NCBI RefSeq assembly: GCF_028610625.1 | Contig: NZ_JAQQWU010000007.1 | Coordinates: forward strand, 124,001-188,000 | Direction: 5' to 3' | DNA length: 64,000 nt | Source: Guptibacillus spartinae | GTDB taxonomy: Bacteria; Bacillota; Bacilli; Bacillales; Guptibacillaceae | Translations under genes and position numbers: made by a program | The notes under the pieces: generated by a model | Seen by the model: the letters and a program-made list of their open reading frames with translations, nothing else | What the model was told of the DNA's origin: nothing | The model's database searches: none | Part shown: piece by piece, positions 8,196-17,996 of the stretch | How the letters are laid out: each line of letters begins with the position of its first letter | Position numbering within the stretch: position 1 is the stretch's first letter

Positions 8196-9458
8196 TTACT
8201 CCCCCTCTTTTTTTGTAATTGGTAATGTAACGGTAACCGTCGTTCCAATCCCCTGAGTACTTGTATAGTGGACGCGTCCCCCCACGTTTTGAATTAAACG
8301 ATTCGTAATCATTGTACCAAGGCCAGTACCTTTTGACTTTGTTGTATAAAATGGTAGACCAATCTTTTCGAGTTGCTCTTCACTCATTCCTGCTCCATTG
8401 TCACGAATCACGATATCTACCGTACCTTTTTTCGTTCCATTTTGCAAAGTTACTAGAATCAGACCTTCTCCTTCAATGGATTCAATTGCATTTTTAATTA
8501 AATTGATAAAGGATTGTTTTAGTTGTTGTGAATTTCCCCATATCTGAAATTCACCCTTTTCATCATATTGAATTTTCACATCATAATAGGAGGCCAGTAC
8601 TTCCGTTAGAGCTGTTGTATCTTTCACAACCTTATTCAAATTGACTTGGTCATAATCATTTTTAGTAGGTTTAATGAGCATCAAGTAATCCGTAATGATT
8701 TTATTTGTTCGTTCAATTTCTTCTAGCATGAGGGGGGCATAATTTTTCACTTTCACATCTTCAGTTTCACTTGAAATAAACTGAAGAAGACCTTTGACCG
8801 TTGTTAAAGGGTTCCGAATCTCATGAGCAATGGCAGCCGCCATTTTCCCCGCTACAGATAATTTTTCTAAATATACCGTTTCTTGAAGTTGAATATTTAT
8901 CATAACTAAGCGCTCTGTTAAGTAAAAGATAATAAAGTAGGCGATCATGAACGCTGCAAAATAGATAGGGTAGAAATAAGGTTGTAACGGATCTAAAAAA
9001 ACGACAATAATAGCGATATAGGAAAAGACAAAAATCCCGCCCGTAAAGAGGATGCCCTTCCATTTTCGAATAGACTTACGAAAATAGGGACCAAAACCAA
9101 TTGCGATGACAAACCCTACAATCGCAATCACTACGCCTACCCAAGCATTTTCGCCCCCCATCCATAATCGACCTGTCGTTATGGTTAATGTACATAGAAA
9201 GCCAGGTAACTTACCACCATAAAGCGTAACTAAAATTAGCGGAACAACCCTTAAATCAAAAACGGTATCACCAAACTTCTCTAAAGGGAAAAGCATGCAA
9301 AGCAGAGCCATCAACGAACTGATCACTCCGTATATGAATTTTTCTTTTAAATCAATTGAGCTTGCTCTCGTAAATGGCATGACCATATTCCAGATAAATA
9401 ATACGGAGAAGAGCATTGCAATATTAACAAGTAAAGGTCTTGCCATCTCTAACATCAT
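8196..9458 (-). CDS. KinB-like membrane sensor histidine kinase (sporulation kinase type)
   Basis: This 420-residue kinase has six to seven hydrophobic N-terminal segments containing a 5TMR-LYT-like part (VVPLILVTLYGGKLPGF, about residues 70-90). A HisKA domain follows, with phospho-acceptor motif AHEIRNPLTTVKG, and an HATPase domain with N-box NLIKNAIES, DNGAGMS and GTGLGTMI. Domain order and length are those of B. subtilis KinB (about 428 aa), which feeds the Spo0A phosphorelay. Start: ATG behind AAAGGAG; an ATG 10 codons upstream has no ribosome site. It overlaps nothing but abuts yhgD by one base, so they share an operon. No response regulator is adjacent, as expected for a phosphorelay kinase. 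Confidence 0.85.
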   Translation of the reverse strand: MMLEMARPLLVNIAMLFSVLFIWNMVMPFTRASSIDLKEKFIYGVISSLMALLCMLFPLEKFGDTVFDLRVVPLILVTLYGGKLPGFLCTLTITTGRLWMGGENAWVGVVIAIVGFVIAIGFGPYFRKSIRKWKGILFTGGIFVFSYIAIIVVFLDPLQPYFYPIYFAAFMIAYFIIFYLTERLVMINIQLQETVYLEKLSVAGKMAAAIAHEIRNPLTTVKGLLQFISSETEDVKVKNYAPLMLEEIERTNKIITDYLMLIKPTKNDYDQVNLNKVVKDTTALTEVLASYYDVKIQYDEKGEFQIWGNSQQLKQSFINLIKNAIESIEGEGLILVTLQNGTKKGTVDIVIRDNGAGMSEEQLEKIGLPFYTTKSKGTGLGTMITNRLIQNVGGRVHYTSTQGIGTTVTVTLPITKKEGE

Positions 9459-9585
9459 TATTTCTCCTTTGATACTAATTGTTGCCATTTACATTCTACC
9501 ATTAGACCCATATCTACACTAACAAAATTAGATAATCATTCCAGATGAATAAGGAAACAATTCCACATTAAAAGATGACATACGA

Positions 9586-9612
9586 AAGGACACCCCTATC
9601 CGGCGTGCCCTT
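9586..9612 (-). terminator. Probable terminator after cgoX
   Basis: A stem pairing 9586-9596 with 9602-9612 contains one G-T pair and one mismatch, and overlaps just before the cgoX stop region. Only a weak T-rich tail (CATCTTTT) follows on the minus strand. Confidence 0.5.
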
Positions 9613-9617
9613 CATCT

Positions 9618-11024
9618 TTATTTCAGAAAATTTCGTACTAACTTCACAGCTTCCTCGCCCTGATCGATGCAATCTGGAAGTCCAACTCCTTGATAAGATG
9701 CACCTGCCAGAAAAACACCAGGCATTTTCTGTTCAATACCTGATATCACCTGATTAATGCGCTCACGGTGTCCAACTTCATATTGAGGCATAGACTGTCT
9801 CCACCTAGTGATACGATAAAATTCTGGATGACCTTCAATTTCCATAATTTGATTCAGATCGTTTAACACCGTCTGTACAATTTCTTCATCACTTTTGTCC
9901 ACGATCTCTTCTTTTCCAGCCCTTCCCACATAACAACGAAGAAGAACTTTTCCTTTCGGTGCGGCGTGCTCCCATTTACGATGAGTCCAAGTACAGGCTG
10001 TAATGGTGTAATCAGCATTTCGAGATACAACGAATCCTGTACCGTCCATTGACTTCTTAATCGCTTCCTCTGGAAAAGCCATGGCAACTGTGGCAACAGT
10101 TGTAGAAGGCATTTTTTCGAGTGGAGCTACTTCTTCATGATCTCTCAACATATGAAAAACCTGTTGATGTGGTGTGGTGATAACAACTGAATCAGCCATT
10201 AATTCTTCTCCGCTTGTCGTCAAAAGCGTATAAGAGTCCTGGTTTCTCTTTATTTGATCCACCTTAACACTTTTTCGAATATGAACATCTGTTAACTGTT
10301 CTTCGATGCTCCTTACAAAAGACTGCAATCCAGATTTAACCGTTAAAAAAGCCGGCTTTTTCTTACCAGTGCTTCTTCTAGAAGGTGGCGTAGTCTTTTT
10401 CATACCCAATATCAAGCTACGGTATTTCTTTTCTACTTCTGAAAATTGCGGGAAGGTTGACATCAGGCTTAATTTATCGATATCACCTGCATAGATACCT
10501 GACAATAGCGGTTCAATCAAATTCTCTACAACTTCATTCCCAAGTCGTCTCCTAAAGAATAGTCCTAGAGATTGATCTGAGTCTCCCTTATCCGCTCTTG
10601 GAAGAATTAAATCTCCTGCTGCTCTCGATTTTCCTTTTAGACTAAATAATTTAGTTGAGATAAATGGCGATAGCTCAGTTGGGATTCCCATCACGGCTCC
10701 ACCCGGTATTGGATAAAGCTGATCGTTATTTAATACAAAAGCTTGACCAGTGGAATTTGGAACAAGCTGATCTTCCATCCCCACTTCCTTCACCAAACGT
10801 GCGGCACTTTCTTTTCGTGCAAGAAAAGAGTCAGGACCTCGTTCAATAACAAAGCCGTTTGTTGTATCTGTCTGAATCTTACCACCAAGACGATCGGTTC
10901 CTTCTAGTATCGTTATCTCATAGGGTAATTGAGCATGTCGCATCTCTTTTTGAAGGTAATAGGCGGCTGTTAACCCAGTAATTCCGCCTCCAACTATGAC
11001 TATTCTTTTTGTTTCATTATTCAT
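9618..11024 (-). CDS. hemY: Coproporphyrinogen III oxidase (HemY/CgoX)
   Basis: This 468-residue FAD enzyme oxidises coproporphyrinogen III to coproporphyrin III in the coproporphyrin-dependent heme pathway of Gram-positives; it was formerly called protoporphyrinogen oxidase. The N-terminus shows the dinucleotide-binding fold ([17 protein letters not shown]), followed by the flavin motif LGGKIQTD. The C-terminus closes with [15 protein letters not shown], typical for the family. The length agrees with B. subtilis HemY (470). Its start overlaps the hemH stop by 8 bases, making it the last gene of hemE-hemH-hemY. The final step enzyme ChdC/HemQ is not in the window. Confidence 0.95.
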   Translation of the reverse strand: MNNETKRIVIVGGGITGLTAAYYLQKEMRHAQLPYEITILEGTDRLGGKIQTDTTNGFVIERGPDSFLARKESAARLVKEVGMEDQLVPNSTGQAFVLNNDQLYPIPGGAVMGIPTELSPFISTKLFSLKGKSRAAGDLILPRADKGDSDQSLGLFFRRRLGNEVVENLIEPLLSGIYAGDIDKLSLMSTFPQFSEVEKKYRSLILGMKKTTPPSRRSTGKKKPAFLTVKSGLQSFVRSIEEQLTDVHIRKSVKVDQIKRNQDSYTLLTTSGEELMADSVVITTPHQQVFHMLRDHEEVAPLEKMPSTTVATVAMAFPEEAIKKSMDGTGFVVSRNADYTITACTWTHRKWEHAAPKGKVLLRCYVGRAGKEEIVDKSDEEIVQTVLNDLNQIMEIEGHPEFYRITRWRQSMPQYEVGHRERINQVISGIEQKMPGVFLAGASYQGVGLPDCIDQGEEAVKLVRNFLK

Positions 11025-11970
11025 GATTTATCATCTTCTTTTTAGTTAATTCATTCGTTACAACGGTTGCTAAAATGTCAATAAACTCATCTGTCGCATT
11101 CGGCATTTGGGGGCGATGGTAAGCTGCGCCCAATTCATCCGTCATTTGGCGACACTCATAGTCGTTATCATATAGCACTTCAAGGTGATCTGCGACAAAG
11201 CCAACAGGACAATAAATAAAGCCGGTATACCCTTCCTGCTCAAATAGATCCCGTGTTAAATCTTGAATATCTGGTCCAATCCATGGATCAGGCGTATTAC
11301 CTTCGCTCTGCCATCCCACTGCGTAGTGCTCAATGCCAGCTCTCTTCGCTATGTGTCGCGCTGTTTCCTCAAGCTGAACGGGGTAAGGATCACCTTCTTT
11401 TATAATTCTTTCGGGTAAGCTATGTGCAGAAAAAATAACAATCGTTTTCTTTTTCTCTTGCTCGCTTATTCGACCTAAATAGGATTGAAGCTGATCTACC
11501 CAATATTGAATGAACTTCGATTCATTGTACCACTGGTCAATGGCGTAAATTTCAGGATAGCCTAGTTTGTTTGCTTCTGTTTTTGCTCGTTCATTATACG
11601 TTTTGATACTAAAGGTTGAATAATGTGGAGCTAGCACGATGCTAACGGCTTCCTCAATTCCATCCTTCTGCATATCGCGAACAGCGTCTTCTACGAATGG
11701 TTCAATATGTTTTAACCCTAAATAGCTTTTAAAGGTTACTTGATCGCCAAACTGCTTATTCATTCGATCTTCTAATTTCTGTGCCTGCTCTTTCGTAATA
11801 TCGGATAGGGGAGAGATACCTCCTATGGCTTCATAGCGTTCGATTAAATCCTGCAGCATTTCTTCTGTAGGTCGTTTCCCCCGACGAATATGTGTGTAGT
11901 ATGGTTCAATTTCTGCTTCACTTCGCGGTGTCCCGTAAGCCATAACTAATAGGCCAATGGTTCGCTTCAT
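11017..11970 (-). CDS. hemH: Coproporphyrin III ferrochelatase (HemH/CpfC)
   Basis: This 317-residue enzyme inserts ferrous iron into coproporphyrin III. The catalytic His lies in [10 protein letters not shown] (about residue 182), and family motif [17 protein letters not shown] follows. The N-terminal [11 protein letters not shown] is diagnostic of Bacillus-type soluble, monomeric ferrochelatases without a [2Fe-2S] cluster; no C-terminal Cys cluster is seen. Ribosome site GGGGGAGG. It lies 25 bases after hemE and overlaps hemY, so the three are co-transcribed. Confidence 0.95.
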   Translation of the reverse strand: MKRTIGLLVMAYGTPRSEAEIEPYYTHIRRGKRPTEEMLQDLIERYEAIGGISPLSDITKEQAQKLEDRMNKQFGDQVTFKSYLGLKHIEPFVEDAVRDMQKDGIEEAVSIVLAPHYSTFSIKTYNERAKTEANKLGYPEIYAIDQWYNESKFIQYWVDQLQSYLGRISEQEKKKTIVIFSAHSLPERIIKEGDPYPVQLEETARHIAKRAGIEHYAVGWQSEGNTPDPWIGPDIQDLTRDLFEQEGYTGFIYCPVGFVADHLEVLYDNDYECRQMTDELGAAYHRPQMPNATDEFIDILATVVTNELTKKKMINHE

Positions 11971-11995
11971 CCCATACCTCCCCCATTCTTATTAA

Positions 11996-13036
11996 CTATT
12001 TCTTTCGTGTGTACTCGTGTACAAATTGAGTGAGATGTTGCAACGTTTCCACTTGAACTTGTGGAAAAACACCATGTCCAAGATTGAAAATAAATCCAGG
12101 TGTTTCCATACCCTGATCAAGAATTTCTTTTGTTCTTTGCTCAATAACTTCCCACGGAGCAAGAAGTAGCGCTGGCTCGAGATTTCCCATTAGTGGCTTT
12201 GTAATGCCTTCCACTTCTCTCGCCTTCTTAATTGAAATTCTCCAATCAATTCCGATAACATCAACAGGGAGCTTGTTCCACTCCTGAATAAGATGACTAG
12301 CGCCTACTCCGAACATCAAAAGTGGCACATTCAATTCTTTAAGACGAGAGAAAATTCTGTTCATCACTGGCGCAATATAAGTTCGATAATCCGCTTCATT
12401 AAGTGCACCCACCCATGAATCAAAGAGTTGAACGGCCTGAGCACCAGCTTGTACTTGTGCAGTGAGATAAGCGATTGTCATATCCCCTAGCTTATTCATT
12501 AATCGATGCCATCCATCAGGGTCAGAGTACATAAAAGCCTTGGTCTTATAATAATTCTTAGAAGGGCCGCCTTCAATCATATAGCTCGCTACAGTAAACG
12601 GTGCACCGCTAAACCCTATTAAAGGCACGGATAGCTGCTCCCGAAGCATTTTAATGGTTTCCATCACATACGGAATATCCTTCAATGGATCAAGTTCACC
12701 AAGTCGATCAATATCAGATCTCGTTTTAATAGGGTTATCAATGACAGGACCGATCCCTGATTTAATCTCAACATCTATTCCAATAGATGGGAGTGGCGTC
12801 ATGATATCAGCAAATAGAATTGCTGAATCAACGCCAAGTTGCTCAACAGCAAATCTCGTTACTTCCGCAGCTACTTCAGGATTTAAGTTCATCTCATGAA
12901 ATGAATACTTCTCTCTAATTTTTCTATATTCAGCCTGATATCGTCCGGCTTGTCTCATGTACCAGACAGGGGTGTGATCGGTCTCTTCCCCTCGGCACGC
13001 CCGAAGAAACTGATCATTAAATGATGCTTTATTCAT
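11996..13036 (-). CDS. hemE: Uroporphyrinogen decarboxylase HemE
   Basis: This 346-residue enzyme decarboxylates the four acetate side chains of uroporphyrinogen III to give coproporphyrinogen III. Both family signatures are present: [14 protein letters not shown] (residues about 25-38) and [17 protein letters not shown] (about 144). The length is normal (B. subtilis 353). It is the first gene of the hemE-hemH-hemY operon, with AAAGGTGG 6 bases before ATG and a sigma-A-like promoter at 13087-13115. Confidence 0.96.
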   Translation of the reverse strand: MNKASFNDQFLRACRGEETDHTPVWYMRQAGRYQAEYRKIREKYSFHEMNLNPEVAAEVTRFAVEQLGVDSAILFADIMTPLPSIGIDVEIKSGIGPVIDNPIKTRSDIDRLGELDPLKDIPYVMETIKMLREQLSVPLIGFSGAPFTVASYMIEGGPSKNYYKTKAFMYSDPDGWHRLMNKLGDMTIAYLTAQVQAGAQAVQLFDSWVGALNEADYRTYIAPVMNRIFSRLKELNVPLLMFGVGASHLIQEWNKLPVDVIGIDWRISIKKAREVEGITKPLMGNLEPALLLAPWEVIEQRTKEILDQGMETPGFIFNLGHGVFPQVQVETLQHLTQFVHEYTRKK

Positions 13037-13086
13037 GCTTGTCCACCTTTCTAAATTACAGAACGTTCATTTATACATCCTTACAT

Positions 13087-13115
13087 ACTATAGCGATCGT
13101 TAGCTTTAGTGTACA
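13087..13115 (-). promoter_or_regulatory. Sigma-A-like promoter of hemEHY
   Basis: Minus strand TGTACA (13115-13110), 17 bases, TATAGT (13092-13087), about 45 bases before the hemE start. Confidence 0.55.
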
Positions 13116-13209
13116 GATTTTGAAGGAAAAAGTCATAAAATCGTCCTACTTTGAAGCCGTTTACATCGTATACTTTAACACAATTCCTGTTGCAATAAAG
13201 TGAAATCCG

Positions 13210-15414
13210 TCACTCAGTTTTCTGTTTTTCTTTTTCTTTTGGCTTCTTCTCTTCTTTCTTCTCTTCACCTTTTGTAAACCTCTCAAACAAACTAACTGAA
13301 GCTTGATTTGATGCTTCACCTTCTTGCTCTGTTAGTGGATTGTATGGGACCACCTCATATGAAACGGAGCCAAAGAAGGAAATTGAATTTCTTGTATACT
13401 CTCCGCTTCCTTCTACTTCTGCAATTTGCTCGCGATCTCCATCTTTTATCTCATAAATATGATAGATCACGCGCTTATCTGATGAAGCCGTCCATTTTAG
13501 TTTGACAGCTGGAAGACCATATAGAAAATCAAATTGTGCTTTAACATCTTTAATTTTAGGAAGAGAGACTGGTTTTTCCATATCTTTCACGCCTGATGGT
13601 TTCTTGAATTCCTTCAGACTATTTTCATTCAAAGAGGCATTGACAACTTTTTTAAAAAGCTGAACAGGGTATTTGCTTCCCCCCGTAAGATATTGTGATT
13701 CTGTCGTTCGGTCGTAACCCATCCAGACGGCACCAACGAATTCAGGCGTGTAGCCAACAAACCAGGCATCCCGAGAGCCACCTGCTACCCCTTCATAAGA
13801 TGTAGTACCTGTTTTGCCAGCAATGGCCACATTTGTTTCTCCACTTGCCGCAGTCCCGTTTTTCACAACCCCTTCAAGAATTTTAGTCATATACCAGGCT
13901 GTTTGTTTGGAATAGACCTTTTCTTCCGACTGATTCGCTTCTCCCACTAGTTTGCCATCATTATTATAGATTTTACTAATAAAATAAGGTTCTACATGCT
14001 TTCCGTTACCGATAAAAGGGCGATAGGCTTCCATCATTTCAAAAGGTGACACGCCCTTATCAATTCCTCCAAGCGCAATTTTCAAATCACGATCCTCTAT
14101 CGCAAGACCACTTTTCTCTAAATAAGATTTAGAATACGGAATGCCAATTTCATTTAGGAGCCACACGGCAGGAGCATTCGCCGAAACTCTGACCGCATCA
14201 TAGAGAGAGAGCTGCCCTTCATATTGATTATTGTAATTGGACGGTGAATAGCCATCGTAATCAATCTTTTCATCTTTAAGTAACGTGTAAGGGCTATACT
14301 CTTTTTTTTCGAGCGCAGGCCCATAAACCGCTAAAGGTTTGAAAGCTGAACCAGGCTGTCTTTTTGATGTAACGTGATTTAGTCCCTTCTGAACATAATC
14401 ACGACCTCCTTGAACAGCCACTACGCCTCCGCTTGCCGCATCCATCATCGAAAACCCTCCCTGCGGTGGCATGTTGGGATCGCTACCAGGAAAGAGAGAT
14501 TCATTTTGAAACTGTTCATATGCGGCTTTTTGGAGAGAAGGATTCAGTGGCACAACAATTTTATAGCCGCCTCGGAGTACCTCCTCATTCGAAAGGTTAA
14601 AGCGCGTCTTCGCTTCTTGAAGGGTCATGTCAATATACGTAAGAAAAGCTGGTTCTTTTGTTACTTCAGCTATATCAAGGGCAAGCGTTTTTCCTTGAAG
14701 TCGAACCGCTTCTTTCGGTGTTAAATAATCATGTTTTTCCATTAAAGATAAAACAAGGTCTCTCCGTTCCTTACTTTCGTCTGGATGATTAATGGGCGAG
14801 TAGTTTGACGGTGCTTTTGGAAGCCCCGCAAGCATAGCCCCCTCCTCTACGGTTAACTCTGAAACTGGTTTATTGAAAAACATTGTGGCAGCAGATTGTA
14901 TACCATAAGCGCCATGTCCGAAATAAATTTGATTTAAATACATTTCTAATATTTTTTCTTTACTATAATTCCGCTCAAGATTAATCGCAATAACCGCCTC
15001 TTTTGTTTTTCTTAGCCACGATTTATCGTTTGTTAGAAAAACATTTTTGGCAAGTTGCTGGGTGATCGTACTTCCTCCTTCTACTTTCTTTCCGGCGAGA
15101 ATATCACGATACAGCGCGCGCCCGATTGCTTTCACATCAAGACCATGGTGATCATAGAAACGACTGTCTTCTGTTGCCACAAATGCTTCTTGAACATGAT
15201 CAGGGATTTCATCTATCGAAACAGGCTCACGATTTTCAAAATAGAGTTTTGTAATAATTTCGCCATCTTCATCGACGAGTTCTGTGGCAGAGTTCATCAC
15301 AAGTTTTTTTTCGTCAATCACATAGTTTCCTGCTAGTAATATCCCCAAGTATCCTAATAATCCGATTAGAAAAACGGCGACCGTTGCGATTAGTCCTATG
15401 CCGATTTTTTTCAT
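13210..15414 (-). CDS. pbpF: Class A penicillin-binding protein (PbpF/PBP2c type)
   Basis: This 734-residue bifunctional peptidoglycan synthase has a cytoplasmic tail, one membrane anchor (about 8-30) and a GT51 glycosyltransferase (ATEDSRFYDHHG; GGSTITQQLAKN). The transpeptidase has SAFK (Ser about 356), SAN and KTGT (about 534). An FN3-like module follows (LPAVKLKWTASSDKRVIYHI), ending in a Lys/Glu-rich tail. The domain set matches PbpF, which sits next to hemE in B. subtilis and is linked to spore-stage cell wall synthesis. ATG is chosen over the GTG four codons upstream because AAGGAG abuts that GTG but lies 11 bases from the ATG. Confidence 0.9.
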   Translation of the reverse strand: MKKIGIGLIATVAVFLIGLLGYLGILLAGNYVIDEKKLVMNSATELVDEDGEIITKLYFENREPVSIDEIPDHVQEAFVATEDSRFYDHHGLDVKAIGRALYRDILAGKKVEGGSTITQQLAKNVFLTNDKSWLRKTKEAVIAINLERNYSKEKILEMYLNQIYFGHGAYGIQSAATMFFNKPVSELTVEEGAMLAGLPKAPSNYSPINHPDESKERRDLVLSLMEKHDYLTPKEAVRLQGKTLALDIAEVTKEPAFLTYIDMTLQEAKTRFNLSNEEVLRGGYKIVVPLNPSLQKAAYEQFQNESLFPGSDPNMPPQGGFSMMDAASGGVVAVQGGRDYVQKGLNHVTSKRQPGSAFKPLAVYGPALEKKEYSPYTLLKDEKIDYDGYSPSNYNNQYEGQLSLYDAVRVSANAPAVWLLNEIGIPYSKSYLEKSGLAIEDRDLKIALGGIDKGVSPFEMMEAYRPFIGNGKHVEPYFISKIYNNDGKLVGEANQSEEKVYSKQTAWYMTKILEGVVKNGTAASGETNVAIAGKTGTTSYEGVAGGSRDAWFVGYTPEFVGAVWMGYDRTTESQYLTGGSKYPVQLFKKVVNASLNENSLKEFKKPSGVKDMEKPVSLPKIKDVKAQFDFLYGLPAVKLKWTASSDKRVIYHIYEIKDGDREQIAEVEGSGEYTRNSISFFGSVSYEVVPYNPLTEQEGEASNQASVSLFERFTKGEEKKEEKKPKEKEKQKTE

Positions 15415-15500
15415 TCTATGAGGCACTCCTTTTGTTCACTTCATTACAGCTAAGCTTACATGAAATCCTATAGTTTTTGTATTGATTCAATGACGATTCT

Positions 15501-15526
15501 GTTTAGTTTTTGCCAAATAAGGGTAA
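15501..15526 (+). promoter_or_regulatory. Candidate sigma-B promoter of the heme monooxygenase gene
   Basis: GTTTAG (15501-15506), 14 bases, GGGTAA (15521-15526); sigma-B consensus is GTTTAA / GGGTAT. It lies 45 bases before the start codon. Confidence 0.65.
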
Positions 15527-15570
15527 AGTATCAGGCAATTCTTCTTGATCACTTAATTGAAAGGATGGAT

Positions 15571-16083
15571 ATGATGAATTGTTACGTTACATACGGTACT
15601 TATGATTATTTATCGAAAATAAAAGAAGAACACGATGAAGATGGCGTTATGGTATTTACGAATTCTGATGGAGCCGCACTTTACCACGAAACAAATTCTA
15701 ACACTTTTTTCAAGCATGCGAAAAAATATGAAGTAATGGACAAAAAAGGAGACCTTTCTGATCCAGGTTATGTTGTATTAAATCACATACCAGTCGAAGA
15801 AAGTGAACGAGCTGTATTCGAAGAACGTTTTAAAAATCGAGCTGGCAAGGTGGAAAATGAACCAGGGTGCGAAGGCATTCGAATTTTACGTCCTGTTTCG
15901 AATGACCCTTATATTGTTGCTACATTCTGGGATAGCGAAAAGTCCTTTAAGAACTGGCAAACTTCCGAGGCATATGATGCTGCACATAAAAACCGCCATA
16001 CAAGTAAAGGTCTTCCTAAAACGATTTTCTCAGGAAAACCTTATCTAAAAACCTACCAAGTGGAAAAATCAAGCTCCGTTTAA
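15571..16083 (+). CDS. hmoB: Heme-degrading monooxygenase, HmoB-like
   Basis: This 170-residue protein carries a C-terminal antibiotic-biosynthesis-monooxygenase (ABM) domain, about 65-150, with the family pattern GYVVLNHIPVEES, NEPGCEGIRILRP and ATFWDSEKSFKNWQTS. In B. subtilis HmoB (YhgC, 166 aa, also next to pbpF) opens the heme ring and releases iron. Start: ATG-ATG 6 bases after AAAGG; upstream in-frame ATGs lack a ribosome site and the promoter at 15501-15526 lies within that extension. It lies next to the heme synthesis operon but is divergently transcribed. Probably sigma-B controlled. Confidence 0.85.
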   Translation: MMNCYVTYGTYDYLSKIKEEHDEDGVMVFTNSDGAALYHETNSNTFFKHAKKYEVMDKKGDLSDPGYVVLNHIPVEESERAVFEERFKNRAGKVENEPGCEGIRILRPVSNDPYIVATFWDSEKSFKNWQTSEAYDAAHKNRHTSKGLPKTIFSGKPYLKTYQVEKSSSV

Positions 16084-16103
16084 TTCGAAATGGATCAGGG
16101 TAC
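16078..16103 (+). promoter_or_regulatory. Candidate sigma-B promoter of the PRC-barrel gene
   Basis: Perfect -35 GTTTAA (16078-16083, overlapping the hmoB stop), 14 bases, -10 GGGTAC (16098-16103). Confidence 0.7.
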
Positions 16104-16143
16104 CGCTTTAATTAAATGAATATTTGATAGGGGAGTGAGTTTT

Positions 16144-16902
16144 ATGCTAGTAAGCGAGAACGAAGTCTATAAATATACGATTGATACGAAAGATGGAGAA
16201 AAAGGGATTCTAAAAGAACTTTATTTCGATGATGAACATTGGGCTGTTCGCTATCTAGTCGTCGATACTCATAAATGGTTACCCGGTCGAAAAGTACTGA
16301 TTTCACCTATTTCTATTGAACATACAGACCATGAGCATGAATTAATCTCCGTATCGCTCACATCTGATGAAGTAAGTGATAGCCCGGACATTGATACCGA
16401 TCAACCTATTTCCAGAAAACATGAGATGGACGTTAACCGTCATTTTAGCTGGCCATATTATTGGGTAGGAACAGGGGCATGGGGTAACGGGATGTCTCCT
16501 AAATCATTTATGGCTGATGATTGGCCAGATTCCGATTCTTCCCTACACAACTCGACTGAAGAAAAGGAAAACCACCTGCGTAGCACAAAAGAAATAGCAG
16601 GTTATCACATCCAGGCCACTGACGGTGAGATTGGCCATGTGAAAGATTTTATCTTTGATGAAGAGACGTGGCAGCTACGCTATCTTATCGTTGATACAAA
16701 GAACTGGTTTTCAGGAAAAGAAGTCCTTCTCTCTACAAAATGGATTAAGGAAATTAACTGGCAGGATCGAACAGTTATTGTAAGTGTGAACAAAGAAGAG
16801 ATACGTCAAGCTCCTGAATATCGAATTAATGAACCGATATCACGTCGCTTTGAAGAAGATCTCCATACCCATTACGGAAAAACTGGATACTGGAAATTTT
16901 AA
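16144..16902 (+). CDS. Double PRC-barrel domain protein
   Basis: This 252-residue soluble protein is built from two PRC-barrel-like halves. One is at about 5-90 (DTKDGEKGILKELYFDDEHW, VRYLVVDTHKWLPGRKVLIS) and the other at about 150-240 (ATDGEIGHVKDFIFDEETW, LRYLIVDTKNWFSGKEVLLS). A His/Trp-rich linker joins them. The internal repeat is clear by eye. PRC-barrel proteins of this kind are often general-stress proteins of unknown activity. ATG is preferred over a GTG three codons earlier because GGGGAG is 8 bases from the ATG. The promoter upstream fits sigma-B, and a terminator follows. Confidence 0.85.
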   Translation: MLVSENEVYKYTIDTKDGEKGILKELYFDDEHWAVRYLVVDTHKWLPGRKVLISPISIEHTDHEHELISVSLTSDEVSDSPDIDTDQPISRKHEMDVNRHFSWPYYWVGTGAWGNGMSPKSFMADDWPDSDSSLHNSTEEKENHLRSTKEIAGYHIQATDGEIGHVKDFIFDEETWQLRYLIVDTKNWFSGKEVLLSTKWIKEINWQDRTVIVSVNKEEIRQAPEYRINEPISRRFEEDLHTHYGKTGYWKF

Positions 16903-16905
16903 AGA

Positions 16906-16931
16906 AAGCGAGGTGGGACGCCATCTCGCTT
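16906..16931 (+). terminator. Terminator after the PRC-barrel gene
   Basis: Stem AAGCGAGGTGG / CCATCTCGCTT (one G-T pair) with a 4-base loop and TATTT tail, just after the stop. Confidence 0.75.
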
Positions 16932-17028
16932 ATTTAGACATGATCTGATCACATTTCCCAGGAAATTCGCAAAAAAACGACACACAACCCACTTTTTTAC
17001 GTTTATCTTCTCCGTCACACATCCGTTG

Positions 17029-17055
17029 GTTTATATTTCCTACGAATAAGGGTAT
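17029..17055 (+). promoter_or_regulatory. Candidate sigma-B promoter of the FNT-family gene
   Basis: GTTTAT (17029-17034), 15 bases, perfect GGGTAT (17050-17055). Confidence 0.65.
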
Positions 17056-17088
17056 TTAATAAAAAAGAAAAAAGATAGGAGCATTTTT

Positions 17089-17952
17089 GTGGCAGATCCA
17101 AGTAAGAAACATGATGAAGTTAAGTATCCAGAAAGACAGTTTTACTTTCCAGCACAAATTGTTGAAACGTTTATCGCAAAGGGAAAATCTCACAGCGACC
17201 GACCACTGAACAGGCAGTTTGTACTATCTATTCTAGCTGGAGCCTTCGTAACATTTGGCGCAATTTTTTCTGTACTCATTGCAATGGGAGTGGAAACGGA
17301 AGGTGTTAGTAACCTCCTAGCCGGTATTGGTTTTGTAACTGGATATGCCATCGTCTTTATTTCAGGAGCTATCCTCTTTACAGAAGTAAATGTATTACTC
17401 CCCACATATATCCTTCAAAGAAAGTTTTGGATTCCAAAGAACATTTTGAAATTCTGGGTCGTTTGCTACTTCGGTAACTTAATCGGCGCTTTACTAGTTG
17501 GTGCTCTTGTCGTAATATCGGGTTCGTTAACGCCTGAATTCTATTCTGAATTAGCCACTTACACGGAACATAAAATGAAATTCCTATCTGATGGTACAGT
17601 AGGGTGGTTTCAAATCTTGCTCTCCGGAATTATTGCAAACTGGTTAATTGGCATGGCTGCCTTTCTAGCTACTGCAGCTCGTGATTTAACCGGTAAAGTA
17701 CTTGCAACTACGCTTCCCGTCATTATTTTCGTAGCTGGAAATTTTCAACATAGTGTAGCGAATATGGGATATTTCAGTACATCCTTTATCCACGGATCTG
17801 AATATTCATGGATTGAATTTCTTTTCTTTAACCTTGTCCCAGCAAGTATCGGGAACTTAATCGGTGGTGGTGTTCTCGTAGCCCTAACGTTTACCTATGC
17901 TTTTAAAGAAGAAATCAATGAAGAACGTTTACCAAAAGAAGAAGCAGAATAA
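17089..17952 (+). CDS. Formate/nitrite transporter (FNT) family channel
   Basis: This 287-residue protein has six hydrophobic segments and FNT hallmarks: GAFVTFGAIFSVLIAMG in the first helix, NLIGALLVGAL, and the ANWLIGMAAFLATAARDLTGK signature. The broken-helix region FQHSVANMGYF contains the conserved pore His/Asn. FNT channels pass formate, nitrite or hydrosulfide as pentamers; the substrate cannot be fixed here and there is no neighbouring pflB, nir or asr gene. The start is GTG behind ATAGGAG (7-base spacing). The sigma-B-type promoter suggests stress use, for example weak acid or formate export. Confidence 0.85.
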   Translation: MADPSKKHDEVKYPERQFYFPAQIVETFIAKGKSHSDRPLNRQFVLSILAGAFVTFGAIFSVLIAMGVETEGVSNLLAGIGFVTGYAIVFISGAILFTEVNVLLPTYILQRKFWIPKNILKFWVVCYFGNLIGALLVGALVVISGSLTPEFYSELATYTEHKMKFLSDGTVGWFQILLSGIIANWLIGMAAFLATAARDLTGKVLATTLPVIIFVAGNFQHSVANMGYFSTSFIHGSEYSWIEFLFFNLVPASIGNLIGGGVLVALTFTYAFKEEINEERLPKEEAE

Positions 17953-17954
17953 AG

Positions 17955-17984
17955 AAAAGGCAGCGTGTCAGCACGCTGCCTTTT
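17955..17984. terminator. Bidirectional terminator between FNT gene and second yhgE
   Basis: Perfect 13-bp stem AAAAGGCAGCGTG / CACGCTGCCTTTT with a 4-base loop, between convergent genes. Confidence 0.9.
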
Positions 17985-17996
17985 CTCAGTCTAACT

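Noticed and set aside
13185-13207. Terminator of pbpF
   Set aside because: Only a 5-bp AGTGA/TCACT stem with a short T-rich tail; too weak to call.
14410-14724. 104-codon frame antisense to pbpF
   Set aside because: Lies entirely within the coding sequence of pbpF, no ribosome site, no family resemblance.
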